Origin: Pseudaminobacter salicylatoxidans
GTDB taxonomy: Bacteria; Pseudomonadota; Alphaproteobacteria; Rhizobiales; Rhizobiaceae
Reading direction: 5' to 3'
DNA length: 62,269 nt
Assembly: GCF_003148475.1 (NCBI RefSeq)
Contig: NZ_QGGG01000023.1
Span: 1 to 62,269, forward strand
Both the position numbers and the translations under genes were made by a program. The notes under the pieces were generated by a model. It worked only from the letters and a program-made list of their open reading frames with translations. It was not told the DNA's origin and did not search any database. The number at the start of each line of letters is the position of its first letter. Within the stretch, counting starts at the first letter, position 1. Shown in pieces: positions 1 to 10,224 of this stretch.

Positions 1-86
1 CTTGACCAGTCATCATCGAGAGAAAATGCGCGTTTCATCTCGATGTTGAATCATCGAAAGCGCAAAACGCCAACCCTTAAGTTAGC
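1..86 (-). mobile_element. Probable insertion-sequence end fragment (left edge)
   Basis: The first 86 bases do not belong to the oxidoreductase gene that follows, whose reading frame meets a stop at 83-85 and loses family resemblance there. On the minus strand an ATG at 36-38 opens a frame reading MKRAFSLDDDWS that runs off the window, as the start of a transposase might. The minus-strand end, GCTAACTTAAGGGTT from position 86 downward, matches 11 of 15 positions of GCTAACATTACAGTT at 62170-62184, which closes the transposase tail at the right edge in opposite orientation. That is how terminal inverted repeats of one element behave. The family is not established and the fragment may be only an assembly edge. 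Confidence 0.4.
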
Positions 87-88
87 GC

Positions 89-775
89 CTATGGGACATC
101 GCCCCGCTCATCGAAATCCGCGACCGCGAAAAGGTGCTGGTCAGCGAAGCCTTCATGCTGTTCTACCATCCGCAATGGCACAAGGTGCGCGAACTGGTGG
201 CGAACGGCGCCATTGGCCGGCTGCGGCATGTGCAGGGCGCTTTCAGCTATTTCAACGTCGACCCGGCCAATATGCGCAACCAGCTTGCGCTGGGCGGCGG
301 CGCGCTGCCCGATATCGGCGTCTATCCCACGGTGGCGACGCGGCTGGTGACGGGCAAGGAGCCCCGGCGCGTCCAGGCCACCATCGAGTGGGACAAGGCG
401 TTCGGGACGGACATCTATTCCTCGGTGAAGGCCGATTTCGGCGATTTCGAGCTGAGTTTCTATTGCTCCACGCAGATGGCGCAGCGCCAGTCCATGGTGT
501 TTCACGGCGAGGCGGGGTTCATCGAGGTGCATGCGCCTTTCAATGCGGGCGATTACGATCATCACCGCATCGAACTGCACAACCAGAAGCATACGGAAGC
601 GACGGTGCTCCGCTTCCCCGGTACGCGCCAGTACCGCCTGCAGGTCGAGGCTTTTGCACGCGCCGCTCAGGGCGGCGGCGAGCCGGTCTTCACGCTGGAG
701 AACTCCGTGCTCAACCAGAAGGTGATCGACGCGATCTATCGTGCCGGCGCGCAGGACGGATGGGAAGAGGTCTGA
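89..775 (+). pseudogene. Gfo/Idh/MocA-family oxidoreductase, N-terminus missing
   Basis: The frame carries the C-terminal two thirds of an NAD(P)-dependent Gfo/Idh/MocA sugar dehydrogenase. It reads [10 protein letters not shown] at about 101-130, then an HPQW segment, and the [12 protein letters not shown] stretch, which is the conserved substrate-side helix and strand of the family. About 100 N-terminal residues are absent, including the Rossmann nucleotide-binding motif (GxGxxG) and the EKP motif. Upstream of codon 92 the frame hits TAG at 83-85 and the sequence becomes unrelated. A GTG at 134 could start a shorter product but could not bind cofactor normally. The simplest reading is a gene cut by the insertion sequence at the left edge. 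The substrate cannot be told. Confidence 0.7.
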
Positions 776-874
776 CCGCGATCACCGGTAGACACCGCGC
801 GTCAACCGGATGTGCGGCCCTTGCGGCGGGTTGAGGGGTAGCTCACTGGCAGGCGTATCCCGCTCGTTTTCGGG

Positions 875-1885
875 CTAAATGGCAAAAAGTGCGGAAAAAT
901 TGCCCATTCCGCCCAGATGCCGGCCTGAATGCGGCCGGATATGCGGCACGGTGGAAGCGCGCCGCCGTCGCTGCGGCGCCTCATAGGGGGCGAAGGGGGC
1001 CTCAAACGCGGTTCGCGCCCGCTTCAGCGCCATCAGCCGCGCCACACGCTCGTCCGTGCGCGGATGCGAACGCAGCACCGAAGGGTCGGGAATGCGCGCG
1101 CCCGGCAACAGGATGCTCTCCCAGCGCCGCGCCTGCGCCTGTTCCAGCTTGGCGAGTGCGGCGGCAAGGCCGTCCGGGTCGCCGGTCAGCGCGGCCGCAC
1201 CCAGATCGGCGTCGAATTCGCGGGTGCGCGACAGGGCCATTTGCAGGAGCCCGCCGATGGTCGGGGCGGCCAGAAGCACGATGACGCCGAGCCAGGGCAC
1301 GTGGTAGCCGGCGCCGCCCACCGCCCCGCCGATATTGAGGAACAGCGAAAACAGGCCCACCGTCGACATGACCGAGGTGAAGCGCGACACCATGTCGGCA
1401 AAGGCCATCACCTTCACGTCCTCATTGGCGATATGGGTCATTTCGTGGGCCAGAACGCCCGCAAGCTCGCGCGTCGACAGGTTGCGCGCCAGCGCGTCGG
1501 TGATGGCGATGGCCGAATCCTCGCGGCGGCCGACCGCGAAGGCGTTCATCATCTGCGACGGAATGACATGCAGCCGGGGAACGCTGGGCAGCCCGGCGCG
1601 GCGCGACAACTCGGCCACGATGCGCGGTCCGGCGGGAAATGTTTCGGGGGAAATCGGCTTCGCATTGTACATGCCAAGCACCATCTGCGGCGTCACACGA
1701 CGCACCGCCGCGATTGAAAACGTTCCGAAAACCAGCGCGAAGACGACGCCCGCCAACCCCGCGAATGCCCAGGCGGTGACGGCAAGCAGGACTAGGCCCG
1801 CCGCGCCGAGCAGCCAGGTATGCACCATGTTCGTCCGGCGATTGCGCCTTTGGGCCATCAGGTCGAGCTTGCCGAAATGGGTCAT
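875..1885 (-). CDS. htpX: HtpX-like M48 family zinc metalloprotease
   Basis: Membrane-bound zinc endopeptidase of the HtpX type, expected to degrade misfolded membrane proteins with the active site on the cytoplasmic side. The protein (336 residues from the ATG at 1885) has two hydrophobic helices near its N-terminus, the zinc motif HEMTH, a second hydrophobic pair (GLFSLFLNIGG and VPWLGVIVLLA segments), and the downstream glutamate ligand in SRTREFDAD. An in-frame TTG at 1921 would add 12 residues and cannot be excluded, since neither start has a convincing ribosome-binding site. The tail after APYEAPQRRRR is low-complexity and probably not conserved. It is divergent from dnaK, which fits a role in stress proteostasis. 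A second htpX paralogue elsewhere is common in rhizobia. Confidence 0.85.
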   Translation of the reverse strand: MTHFGKLDLMAQRRNRRTNMVHTWLLGAAGLVLLAVTAWAFAGLAGVVFALVFGTFSIAAVRRVTPQMVLGMYNAKPISPETFPAGPRIVAELSRRAGLPSVPRLHVIPSQMMNAFAVGRREDSAIAITDALARNLSTRELAGVLAHEMTHIANEDVKVMAFADMVSRFTSVMSTVGLFSLFLNIGGAVGGAGYHVPWLGVIVLLAAPTIGGLLQMALSRTREFDADLGAAALTGDPDGLAAALAKLEQAQARRWESILLPGARIPDPSVLRSHPRTDERVARLMALKRARTAFEAPFAPYEAPQRRRRASTVPHIRPHSGRHLGGMGNFSALFAI

Positions 1886-1944
1886 GCCTTCAATATGGGG
1901 CTGGTGCGGGGCTTTGCCCAATGGCCATCCCGCTATCTTGAACG

Positions 1945-1973
1945 CTTGCGCAGCAGGGCCCCTCTTCTTATAT
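1945..1973 (+). promoter_or_regulatory. Candidate RpoH (heat-shock sigma) promoter for dnaK
   Basis: CTTG at 1945-1948 and CTTATAT at 1967-1973 are separated by 18 bases. Alphaproteobacterial sigma-32 promoters have CTTG, a 17-18 base spacer and CYTATNT, so both halves and the spacing fit. It lies about 125 bases upstream of the dnaK ATG. No CIRCE (HrcA) palindrome is visible. The assignment rests on consensus matching only. Confidence 0.5.
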
Positions 1974-2097
1974 ACCCCCGAGATCGTCCGGCTTGCCTTC
2001 AGCCGAAGCGAGGCGGACGAAATTCTTGTGAACCAAAGGGGCTGCCGCCGGAACGCCTGATGGGTCCTGGCAGCTTGCTAAGTGGAGAGAAACAAAG

Positions 2098-4014
<1,917 letters not shown>

Positions 4015-4038
4015 CGGGCTCGATCCAAGTCTCACCAG

Positions 4039-4067
4039 AGGCCCGGCGACGTTTGCCGGGCCTTTTT
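4039..4067 (+). terminator. Rho-independent terminator after dnaK
   Basis: A 9-bp perfect stem, AGGCCCGGC (4039-4047) with GCCGGGCCT (4055-4063), encloses a 7-base loop and runs into a T-rich tract (CTTTTTG). It begins 25 bases after the dnaK stop, so it can end most dnaK transcripts and keep dnaJ at a lower level. Confidence 0.85.
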
Positions 4068-4209
4068 GCAACTGGTGGGAAAAATCCACGCTTCGCGGCA
4101 CTGTCACTCTGGTATCGGCGCGCGAGGCTTACTAAATCGGATGCTGTGCGCCGAAGATAACGGACGAAGCGATGCATCAAGACATTGAAAATCCGGGTCG
4201 CGGAATACG

Positions 4210-5346
4210 ATGAAAGCCGACTTTTATGAAACGCTGGGCGTCCAACGGGGCGCGGATGAAAAGGAGCTGAAAAGCGCTTTTCGCAAGCTGGCGATGCAGT
4301 TCCATCCGGATCGCAACCCCGGCGATCACGCTTGTGAACACAAGTTCAAGGAAATCAACGAAGCCTATGAATGCCTGAAGGACCCGCAAAAGCGCGCGGC
4401 CTATGACCGTTTCGGTCATGCGGCATTCGAAAATGGCGGCATGGGCGGCGCGAACGGCTTTGCCAATGGCTTCGGCGCCGGCGGTTTCTCCGACATCTTC
4501 GAGGACATTTTCGGCGAGATGATGGGCGGCGGCCGTCGCCGCTCCTCCGGCGGCCGCGAGCGCGGCGCCGACCTGCGCTACAATATGGAAATCTCGCTGG
4601 AGGAAGCCTTCACCGGCAAGACGGCGCAAATCCATGTGCCGACCTCCATCTCCTGCACCGACTGCTCCGGTTCGGGCGCCAGGCCCGGCACCCAGCCGGT
4701 CACCTGCTCGATGTGCTCCGGCTCCGGCCGCGTGCGCGCCGCGCAAGGGTTCTTCTCGATCGAGCGCACCTGCCCGCAGTGCCAGGGGCGCGGCACGACG
4801 ATCAAGGACCCGTGCCCGAAATGCTCCGGCCAGGGCCGCACCACCGAGGAACGCTCGCTGTCGGTCAACATTCCCGCCGGCATCGAGGACGGCACCCGCA
4901 TCCGTCTTTCGGGCGAGGGTGAGGCCGGCCTGCGCGGCGGTCCATCCGGCGACCTCTACATCTTCCTGTCGGTCCGGCCGCATGAATTCTTCCAGCGCGA
5001 CGGTGCCGACCTTTACTGCAAGGTGCCGATCTCGATGACCACGGCCGCACTCGGCGGCTCTTTCGAGGTTGCCACGCTCGATGGCACGCAGACCCGCGTG
5101 AAGGTGCCCGAAGGCACCCAGAACGGCCGTCAGTTCCGCCTGAAGGGCAAGGGCATGCCGGTGCTGCGCCAGTCGGCGATCGGCGATCTCTACATCCAGA
5201 CGGTCGTGGAAACGCCGCAGAACCTCAGCAAGCGCCAGCGCGAATTGCTGGAGGAGTTCGAGCAGCTTTCCTCCAAGGACAACAGCCCGCAATCGAGCGG
5301 TTTCTTCGCCCGCATGAAGGATTTCTTCGAGTCCTTCGGCGAGTGA
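4210..5346 (+). CDS. dnaJ: Co-chaperone DnaJ (Hsp40, type I)
   Basis: Type I Hsp40 that delivers unfolded clients to DnaK and stimulates its ATPase. The J-domain covers residues 1-70 with the HPD triad at 32-34. It is followed by a glycine/phenylalanine-rich linker (about 75-130, with [14 protein letters not shown]) and the four CxxCxGxG zinc repeats [24 protein letters not shown] and CPKCSGQG (about 149-209), and then the two beta-rich peptide-binding domains. The 378-residue length is typical. It lies downstream of dnaK in the usual order, but a terminator and 195 bases separate them, so a separate promoter or read-through is implied. Confidence 0.97.
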   Translation: MKADFYETLGVQRGADEKELKSAFRKLAMQFHPDRNPGDHACEHKFKEINEAYECLKDPQKRAAYDRFGHAAFENGGMGGANGFANGFGAGGFSDIFEDIFGEMMGGGRRRSSGGRERGADLRYNMEISLEEAFTGKTAQIHVPTSISCTDCSGSGARPGTQPVTCSMCSGSGRVRAAQGFFSIERTCPQCQGRGTTIKDPCPKCSGQGRTTEERSLSVNIPAGIEDGTRIRLSGEGEAGLRGGPSGDLYIFLSVRPHEFFQRDGADLYCKVPISMTTAALGGSFEVATLDGTQTRVKVPEGTQNGRQFRLKGKGMPVLRQSAIGDLYIQTVVETPQNLSKRQRELLEEFEQLSSKDNSPQSSGFFARMKDFFESFGE

Positions 5347-5387
5347 CGAACCCGCTGCGCGTTGTTGGTTTCGCATCGCAGGGCTCT

Positions 5388-5429
5388 ATTTTACCTTGCG
5401 CGGATCAGGCTGCTGACGCTAGGTAAAAT
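5388..5429 (+). promoter_or_regulatory. Long-armed inverted repeat upstream of pmtA
   Basis: ATTTTACCT at 5388-5396 and its exact complement AGGTAAAAT at 5421-5429 are 33 bases apart centre to centre, about three helical turns. This places both arms on the same DNA face in the 115-base gap before pmtA. It could be a bipartite operator. As RNA it would be a weak hairpin with a 24-base loop and no following T-run, so it is not a terminator. Confidence 0.4.
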
Positions 5430-5461
5430 CGCTCGGGGGCGAGACGCAGGAGACAACGCCG

Positions 5462-6070
5462 ATGGCAACTGGTTCTGGATTGCGCAAGTCGCTCGCGACG
5501 AAATTCGACGACGAATTGCGCTTCTTCAAGGGATGGATCGACAAGCCCAAGGCGGTCGGAGCCATCATTCCAACGAGTTCCATCACCGCCAAACGCATGG
5601 CTTCCGTCGTCAATCCGGCTTCCGGGCTTCCGGTCCTGGAACTGGGGCCCGGCACCGGCGTCGTCACCCGCGCCATTCTCGGCCGCGGTGTTGCTGCCGC
5701 CAATGTCTATTCGGTGGAATATTCCGTGGAATTCGTCGAGCACATGCGCCGGGCTTATCCGGGCGTGAACGTCATTCAGGGCGATGCCTTCGATCTGGAC
5801 AGCACTTTGGGCGAAACCGCGAATCACAAGTTCGATTGTGCGATTTCGGCCGTTCCGCTGCTCAATTTCCCCACTGTCAGGCGGGTCCAGTACATAAACG
5901 ACCTGCTCGACCGCCTGCCGATCGGCCGGCCCGTCATCCAGATCACCTACGGCCCGCTGTCGCCGGTGCCGGCGCGGCGCGGCGAATACACGGTCGAGCA
6001 TTTCGATTTCGTCATCCGCAACATTCCGCCGGCCCAGCTCTGGGTCTATCGCCGTCTCGGCAGCGCATAA
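5462..6070 (+). CDS. pmtA: Phosphatidylethanolamine N-methyltransferase PmtA
   Basis: SAM-dependent methyltransferase that converts phosphatidylethanolamine stepwise into phosphatidylcholine, a major membrane lipid of rhizobia. The 202 residues begin with the rhizobial PmtA pattern KFDDELRFFKGWIDKP and AVGAIIPTSS. SAM motif I, LELGPGTG, is at about 59-66, and the PLLNFPTVRR region follows. It resembles the Sinorhizobium-type soluble enzyme rather than the Rhodobacter type. The position after dnaJ is the arrangement I recall from Sinorhizobium. The ATG at 5462 follows GCAGGAG. An inverted repeat at 5388-5429 may regulate it. Confidence 0.9.
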   Translation: MATGSGLRKSLATKFDDELRFFKGWIDKPKAVGAIIPTSSITAKRMASVVNPASGLPVLELGPGTGVVTRAILGRGVAAANVYSVEYSVEFVEHMRRAYPGVNVIQGDAFDLDSTLGETANHKFDCAISAVPLLNFPTVRRVQYINDLLDRLPIGRPVIQITYGPLSPVPARRGEYTVEHFDFVIRNIPPAQLWVYRRLGSA

Positions 6071-6133
6071 AGGATGGCGGCGGTTGATTCGGACGCGCGT
6101 TCGCCTATACCCGGAAGCGAACAGGAGATGCCG

Positions 6134-6724
6134 ATGACCGCCCGTATCCTCGTCTTTGCCGGATCGATCCGCACCGGCGCCTATAGCGGCAGAACCGCCG
6201 ATGCCGCCCAGCGTGCGCTGGCGCTGCAGGGGGCGGAGGTCACGCGCATCTCGCTGGCCGACTACCCGCTGCCGATCATGGATCAGGATCTGGAGAAGGA
6301 GAAGGGCGTACCGGAGAACGCCATGCGCCTTGGCCGGCTGATCGCCACGCATGACGGCTTCCTGATTGCCAGCCCGGAATACAATTCCTCCATCCCGCCG
6401 CTGCTCAAGAACACCGTCGACTGGGTCAGCCGCATCCGCAAGGACGGCGGCGTGCCGTTCCATCCCTATGCCGGCAAGGTGGCTGCGCTGTGCTCTTCCT
6501 CCGACGGCAATTTTGCCGGCGTGCGCGGGCTCTACCATCTGCGCTCGGTGCTGATGAATTGCCAGGTCGAGATCATCACGCCGCAATGCTCCGTGCCGCG
6601 CGCGCAGGATGCGTTCGACGACAATGGTGAGTTCAGGGACGAGCAATTGCGCAAGCGCATGGAACTCGTCGCGCGCACATTGATAGAAAGGGCCAGGATG
6701 CTTTCGACACGGGTGGAAGTCTGA
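6134..6724 (+). CDS. NADPH-dependent FMN reductase family protein
   Basis: Flavodoxin-fold reductase that probably passes electrons from NAD(P)H to FMN or to quinone-like acceptors in the cytoplasm. The protein begins [19 protein letters not shown], a phosphate-binding loop, and has the [18 protein letters not shown] signature that binds FMN and forms the dimer. The length of 196 residues is typical. I chose the ATG at 6134 because AGGAG (6123-6127) lies 6 bases before it. The ATG at 6128 would touch the ribosome-binding site. Its stop overlaps the pyrF start by one base (TGATG), so the two are translationally coupled although their functions appear unrelated. Confidence 0.85.
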   Translation: MTARILVFAGSIRTGAYSGRTADAAQRALALQGAEVTRISLADYPLPIMDQDLEKEKGVPENAMRLGRLIATHDGFLIASPEYNSSIPPLLKNTVDWVSRIRKDGGVPFHPYAGKVAALCSSSDGNFAGVRGLYHLRSVLMNCQVEIITPQCSVPRAQDAFDDNGEFRDEQLRKRMELVARTLIERARMLSTRVEV

Positions 6725-7419
6725 TGGCCGGCTCCCTGCGCGATCGCCTCATCGTCGGGCTCGACGTGCCGACGGTGAAGGACGCCGAAGCGGTGGTGCG
6801 CGAACTCGACGGCGTGGCCTCCTTCTACAAGATCGGCTACCAGCTCGCCTTCGCCGGCGGGCTGGATTTCGCCCGCGAGCTGGCGAGCGGCGGCACCAAT
6901 GTGTTCCTCGACATGAAGCTGCTCGACATCGACAACACGGTCGCCAGGGGCGTCGAGAACATCGTCAGGATGGGTGTCTCGATGCTGACGCTGCATGCCT
7001 ATCCCAAGGCGATGCGCGCGGCGGTGGAGGCGGCGAAGGGTTCCGACCTGTGCCTGCTCGCCGTCACCGTGCTCACCTCCATGGATGCGCAGGACGTGGT
7101 AGAGGCGGGCTACGAATATGACCCGCACACGCTGGTGTTGCGCCGCGCCGAACAGGCGCTGGCCGCCGGCATGGGCGGCATCGTCTGCTCGGCGGCGGAA
7201 GCGAGCGCGGTGCGCAAGGTCGTCGGGCCAAAGCTTGCGCTGGTGACGCCGGGCATCCGCCCCGCGGGCGCCGAGCGCGGCGACCAGAAGCGGGTGGTGA
7301 CGCCGGCCGATGCGCTGCGCAATGGCTCCAGCCATCTCGTCGTGGCCCGTCCGATCATCGGCGCGGTTGACAGGCGGGCGGCTGCCGAAGCTATTCTGGC
7401 CGAAATGGCGAACGCCTAG
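6724..7419 (+). CDS. pyrF: Orotidine 5'-phosphate decarboxylase
   Basis: Last step of de novo UMP synthesis, decarboxylating OMP. The 231-residue TIM barrel begins [12 protein letters not shown], carries the catalytic [11 protein letters not shown] stretch at about 63 (Asp-x-Lys-x-x-Asp array), and ends with [21 protein letters not shown] followed by VVARPIIGA, the phosphate-gripping loops. The start overlaps the preceding stop by one base. DUF1330 follows 52 bases downstream on the same strand. In Sinorhizobium pyrF lies near dnaJ, as here. Confidence 0.96.
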   Translation: MAGSLRDRLIVGLDVPTVKDAEAVVRELDGVASFYKIGYQLAFAGGLDFARELASGGTNVFLDMKLLDIDNTVARGVENIVRMGVSMLTLHAYPKAMRAAVEAAKGSDLCLLAVTVLTSMDAQDVVEAGYEYDPHTLVLRRAEQALAAGMGGIVCSAAEASAVRKVVGPKLALVTPGIRPAGAERGDQKRVVTPADALRNGSSHLVVARPIIGAVDRRAAAEAILAEMANA

Positions 7420-7471
7420 CTTTCGAGGCACCGGAGTGCCCATGCGGGCTGCTGAGGGGAGGAAAAACATC

Positions 7472-7759
7472 ATGGCGAAGGGATACTGGATCGCGCGCGT
7501 CGATATCCGCGACCCCGAGGGTTACAAGGACTATGTCGCCACCGCCAGGCCCGCGTTCGAGCGCTTCGGCGCCAATTTCCTGGCGCGCGGCGGCGCGCAT
7601 GAAGCCGTCGAAGGGCCCGGCCGCGCCCGCAATGTGGTGATCGAGTTCCCCTCGCTGCAGGCTGCGCGCGATTGCTACAATTCGCCCGAATACCAGGCCG
7701 CCAGGGCCATCCGCCAGAAATATGCCGATGGCGAGATCGTGCTGGTGGAGGGCAGCTGA
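7472..7759 (+). CDS. DUF1330 family protein
   Basis: Small (95-residue) dimeric alpha/beta-barrel protein of the DUF1330 family, whose biochemical role is unknown. The sequence MAKGYWIARVDIRDPEGYKD with FGANFLARGG, NVVIEFPSLQAARD and SPEYQAARAIRQ is characteristic of the family. The ATG at 7472 is favoured because GAGGGGAGG lies 9 bases upstream. The in-frame ATG at 7442 lacks such a site. It probably shares a transcript with pyrF. Confidence 0.85.
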   Translation: MAKGYWIARVDIRDPEGYKDYVATARPAFERFGANFLARGGAHEAVEGPGRARNVVIEFPSLQAARDCYNSPEYQAARAIRQKYADGEIVLVEGS

Positions 7760-7886
7760 CGCCTGCGCCCCCACATCATTGAAAATGCTTGCAAGGCATG
7801 AAGACGCCGGCGGGAAGCCGTTTTCGGCAACAAATTTTCAATATTTTGCGCCAGAATATGAACGATTGGCATATTGACTGATATGT

Positions 7887-7896
7887 TGCATCGCAG
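7887..7896 (+). promoter_or_regulatory. Possible PhaR-type operator before phaZ
   Basis: TGC-ATC-GCA-G at 7887-7896 matches seven of the eight fixed bases of the CTGC-N3-GCAG element reported for PhaR-type PHA regulators. It lies in an AT-rich promoter region 81 bases before a PHA depolymerase gene. The motif is short, so chance occurrence is quite possible. Confidence 0.25.
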
Positions 7897-7976
7897 CAAA
7901 GCTGAGGAACCTGGCCATCCGGGTTGAAAAGGGCTTCCGGTCGGCTCGATTCCATAGCGGCCGAGGAAGGTTTTCG

Positions 7977-9254
7977 ATGTTCTATCAATTGTATGAAATG
8001 AATCATGCCGCGCTGCAGCCGGTGCGGGCCTGCGCCGACGCGGTGCGCATGTTCTATTCGAACCCCCTGAACCCGGTCTCCCGCACGCCGTGGGGCCGTT
8101 CAGTCGCGGCCACGGCGGAGCTGTTCGAGCGCACCACGCGCCGCTACAGCAAGCCGGCCTTCGAATTGCCGCACACGACGGTCGACGGCAAAACGGTTCC
8201 GGTGGCCGAACGGGTGGCGTGGTCGCGCCCCTTCTGCAACCTGCTGCATTTCGAGCGGGCTGTGCCTGCCGGACGTCGGGCCGACCCCAAGCTGCTGATC
8301 GTCTCGCCCATGTCCGGCCACTATGCCACGCTGTTGCGCGGCACGGTGGACACGATGCTGCCCCATGCCGAGGTCTATGTCACCGACTGGGTGGACGCGC
8401 GCATGGTGCCCGTTTCGGAGGGTTCCTTCGACCTCGACGACTATATCGACTATGTCATCGAGATGCTGCATTTCCTGGGACCGGACACGCATGTCATGGC
8501 CGTGTGCCAGCCGTCGGTGCCGGTGCTTGCGGCCGTTGCGCTGATGGAAGCGCGCGGCGATGCCGACGCTCCGGCCAGCATGGTGCTGATGGGCGGCCCG
8601 ATCGACACCCGCCGCAACCCCACGGCGGTCAATCTGCTGGCCGAGGAAAAGAGCCTCGACTGGTTCCGCGACAACGTCGTCATGCCGGTGCCGTGGCCGG
8701 CGCCGGGCTTCATGCGCGATGTCTATCCGGGTTTCCTGCAGCTTTCGGGCTTCATGAGCATGAACCTCGACCGCCATATCATCGCCCACAAGGACTTCTT
8801 CATGCATCTGGTGAAGAACGATGGTGACGGCGCCGACAAGCACCGCGAGTTCTACGACGAATATCTGGCGGTGATGGACCTGACGGCGGAGTTCTACCTG
8901 CAGACGGTCGACACCGTGTTCATTCGCCACCTGCTGCCGAAGGGGGAGATGACCCATCGTGAAATCCCGGTGGACCCCGCCGCCATCCGCAATGTGGCGC
9001 TGCTGACCGTCGAAGGCGAGAACGACGACATCTCCGGCCTGGGCCAGACCCAGGCGGCGCATGATCTGTGCGTCAATATTCCCGAAAACATGCGCCAGCA
9101 CTATATGCAGCCGGCCGTCGGGCATTACGGCGTTTTCAACGGATCGCGCTTCCGCGCCGAGATCGCCCCGCGCATCGTCGATTTCATCAATCGCCACGGC
9201 CACCGGCAGCGGGCGCGCCCGAAACCGCGGCTGGTGCGGTCCTCGAAATCCTGA
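7977..9254 (+). CDS. phaZ: Intracellular polyhydroxyalkanoate depolymerase
   Basis: Mobilises stored poly-3-hydroxybutyrate granules in the cytoplasm by thiolysis or hydrolysis. The 425-residue protein is an alpha/beta hydrolase of the intracellular PhaZ type, starting MFYQLYEMNHAALQPVR. The nucleophile elbow is AVCQPSVPV with Cys177 in place of serine, as in intracellular depolymerases. The catalytic histidine is in VGHYGVFNG (His383), and no signal peptide is present. The 217-base upstream region is AT-rich and holds a possible PhaR site. The gene stands alone, with no synthase or phasin nearby. Confidence 0.93.
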   Translation: MFYQLYEMNHAALQPVRACADAVRMFYSNPLNPVSRTPWGRSVAATAELFERTTRRYSKPAFELPHTTVDGKTVPVAERVAWSRPFCNLLHFERAVPAGRRADPKLLIVSPMSGHYATLLRGTVDTMLPHAEVYVTDWVDARMVPVSEGSFDLDDYIDYVIEMLHFLGPDTHVMAVCQPSVPVLAAVALMEARGDADAPASMVLMGGPIDTRRNPTAVNLLAEEKSLDWFRDNVVMPVPWPAPGFMRDVYPGFLQLSGFMSMNLDRHIIAHKDFFMHLVKNDGDGADKHREFYDEYLAVMDLTAEFYLQTVDTVFIRHLLPKGEMTHREIPVDPAAIRNVALLTVEGENDDISGLGQTQAAHDLCVNIPENMRQHYMQPAVGHYGVFNGSRFRAEIAPRIVDFINRHGHRQRARPKPRLVRSSKS

Positions 9255-9384
9255 TCCCGGGTCCCGGAAGCTGCGCAAGGAATGCCGCTTGGGGCTGTTG
9301 CAGAATCGTCGCGCAGCGCCTTGCCCGGTAACCATAACGCCAGATCGCCCTGTCGCCGCAATTGACAGCGAGCCGTTACAGCCC

Positions 9385-9400
9385 TTAACGTTTTGTTAAC
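9385..9400 (+). promoter_or_regulatory. CtrA-binding box (TTAA-N7-TTAAC)
   Basis: TTAA at 9385-9388, seven bases, then TTAAC at 9396-9400 is an exact match to the full CtrA consensus of alphaproteobacteria. It lies 31 bases before the start of the transglutaminase-like peptidase gene, in an AT-rich patch with another TTAA at 9403-9406. The position would fit an element near a -35 region or a repressor site over the promoter. Confidence 0.55.
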
Positions 9401-9431
9401 GATTAATTCAAGGGCAAGCGGGACTGGGGGA

Positions 9432-10055
9432 ATGAACTCCTCACCGAAGATGCAGGGCGCGCGCCTGCGCGCAGCCTTTCTCGTTGGACTGTTGACTGCC
9501 GGGCTGCCGGCAGCGGTTGCGTTCGCGGGTGCGCCGATGGCCACCGGCGGGCTTACCTCGCAGCCCATCGGCCATTATGAGTTTTGCAAGGCCAATCCGG
9601 CCGAATGCGCGCTGCGCCCGCGTGACAAGGGGCCGGAGCGCATGACCGGTGCGCTCTGGAAAACCGTCACCGCCATCAATCTCCAGGTCAATCGTGCGAT
9701 CAAGCCGATGAGCGACATGGAGATCTACGGCAAGGACGAGGTCTGGGCCTATCCGGACAATGGCGTCGGCGATTGTGAGGACTATGTGCTGGAAAAGCGC
9801 CGCGAGCTGATGAGCAGGGGCGTCTCGCTTTCCAATCTGCTGATCACCGTGGTGCGCAAGCCCGATGGCGAGGGCCACGCCGTCCTGACATTGCGCACCG
9901 ACAAGGGCGATTTCGTCCTCGACAATCTGACCGATGCCGTGCGCCAGTGGGACGAAACCGGCTATCGCTTCCTCAAGCGGCAGGCATCCAACCACACCGG
10001 CCATTGGGTCGGCATACGCGAAGGCCAGGCCCCGCTCGTCGGCGCGGTGCAGTAG
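9432..10055 (+). CDS. Transglutaminase-like cysteine peptidase (BTLCP/DUF920)
   Basis: Secreted or periplasmic protein of the bacterial transglutaminase-like cysteine proteinase family, related to LapG-type and rhizobial DUF920 proteins. From the ATG at 9432 it has 207 residues. A hydrophobic signal segment AAFLVGLLTAGLPAAVAFAGA is followed by the catalytic triad Cys115 (VGDCEDYV), His149 (EGHAVLTL) and Asp164 (VLDNL). Two cysteines in FCKANPAECAL may form a disulphide. No LapD-like partner is adjacent. The CtrA box immediately upstream suggests cell-cycle or surface-remodelling control. A substrate cannot be named. Confidence 0.85.
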   Translation: MNSSPKMQGARLRAAFLVGLLTAGLPAAVAFAGAPMATGGLTSQPIGHYEFCKANPAECALRPRDKGPERMTGALWKTVTAINLQVNRAIKPMSDMEIYGKDEVWAYPDNGVGDCEDYVLEKRRELMSRGVSLSNLLITVVRKPDGEGHAVLTLRTDKGDFVLDNLTDAVRQWDETGYRFLKRQASNHTGHWVGIREGQAPLVGAVQ

Positions 10056-10224
10056 GGTATCTTGCAGCCGGACGGAAACGCCCGGCGTCGCACAAATGCG
10101 GCTAAGAAAACCAGACCGGGGCAGCCGAACCGCGTTCGTCGGGACGCCCGCAGCGGCAGCCTGCGCGGGTTCGCGGACGGTTTCGTCGCCTGCCTGCCCC
10201 GGAGTCTGATGATGTGTCCCCGGA

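Noticed and set aside
43-834. Plus-strand frame of 263 codons from an ATG at 43
   Set aside because: It overlaps the Gfo/Idh fragment in another frame and its translation is arginine/alanine-rich without resemblance to any protein.
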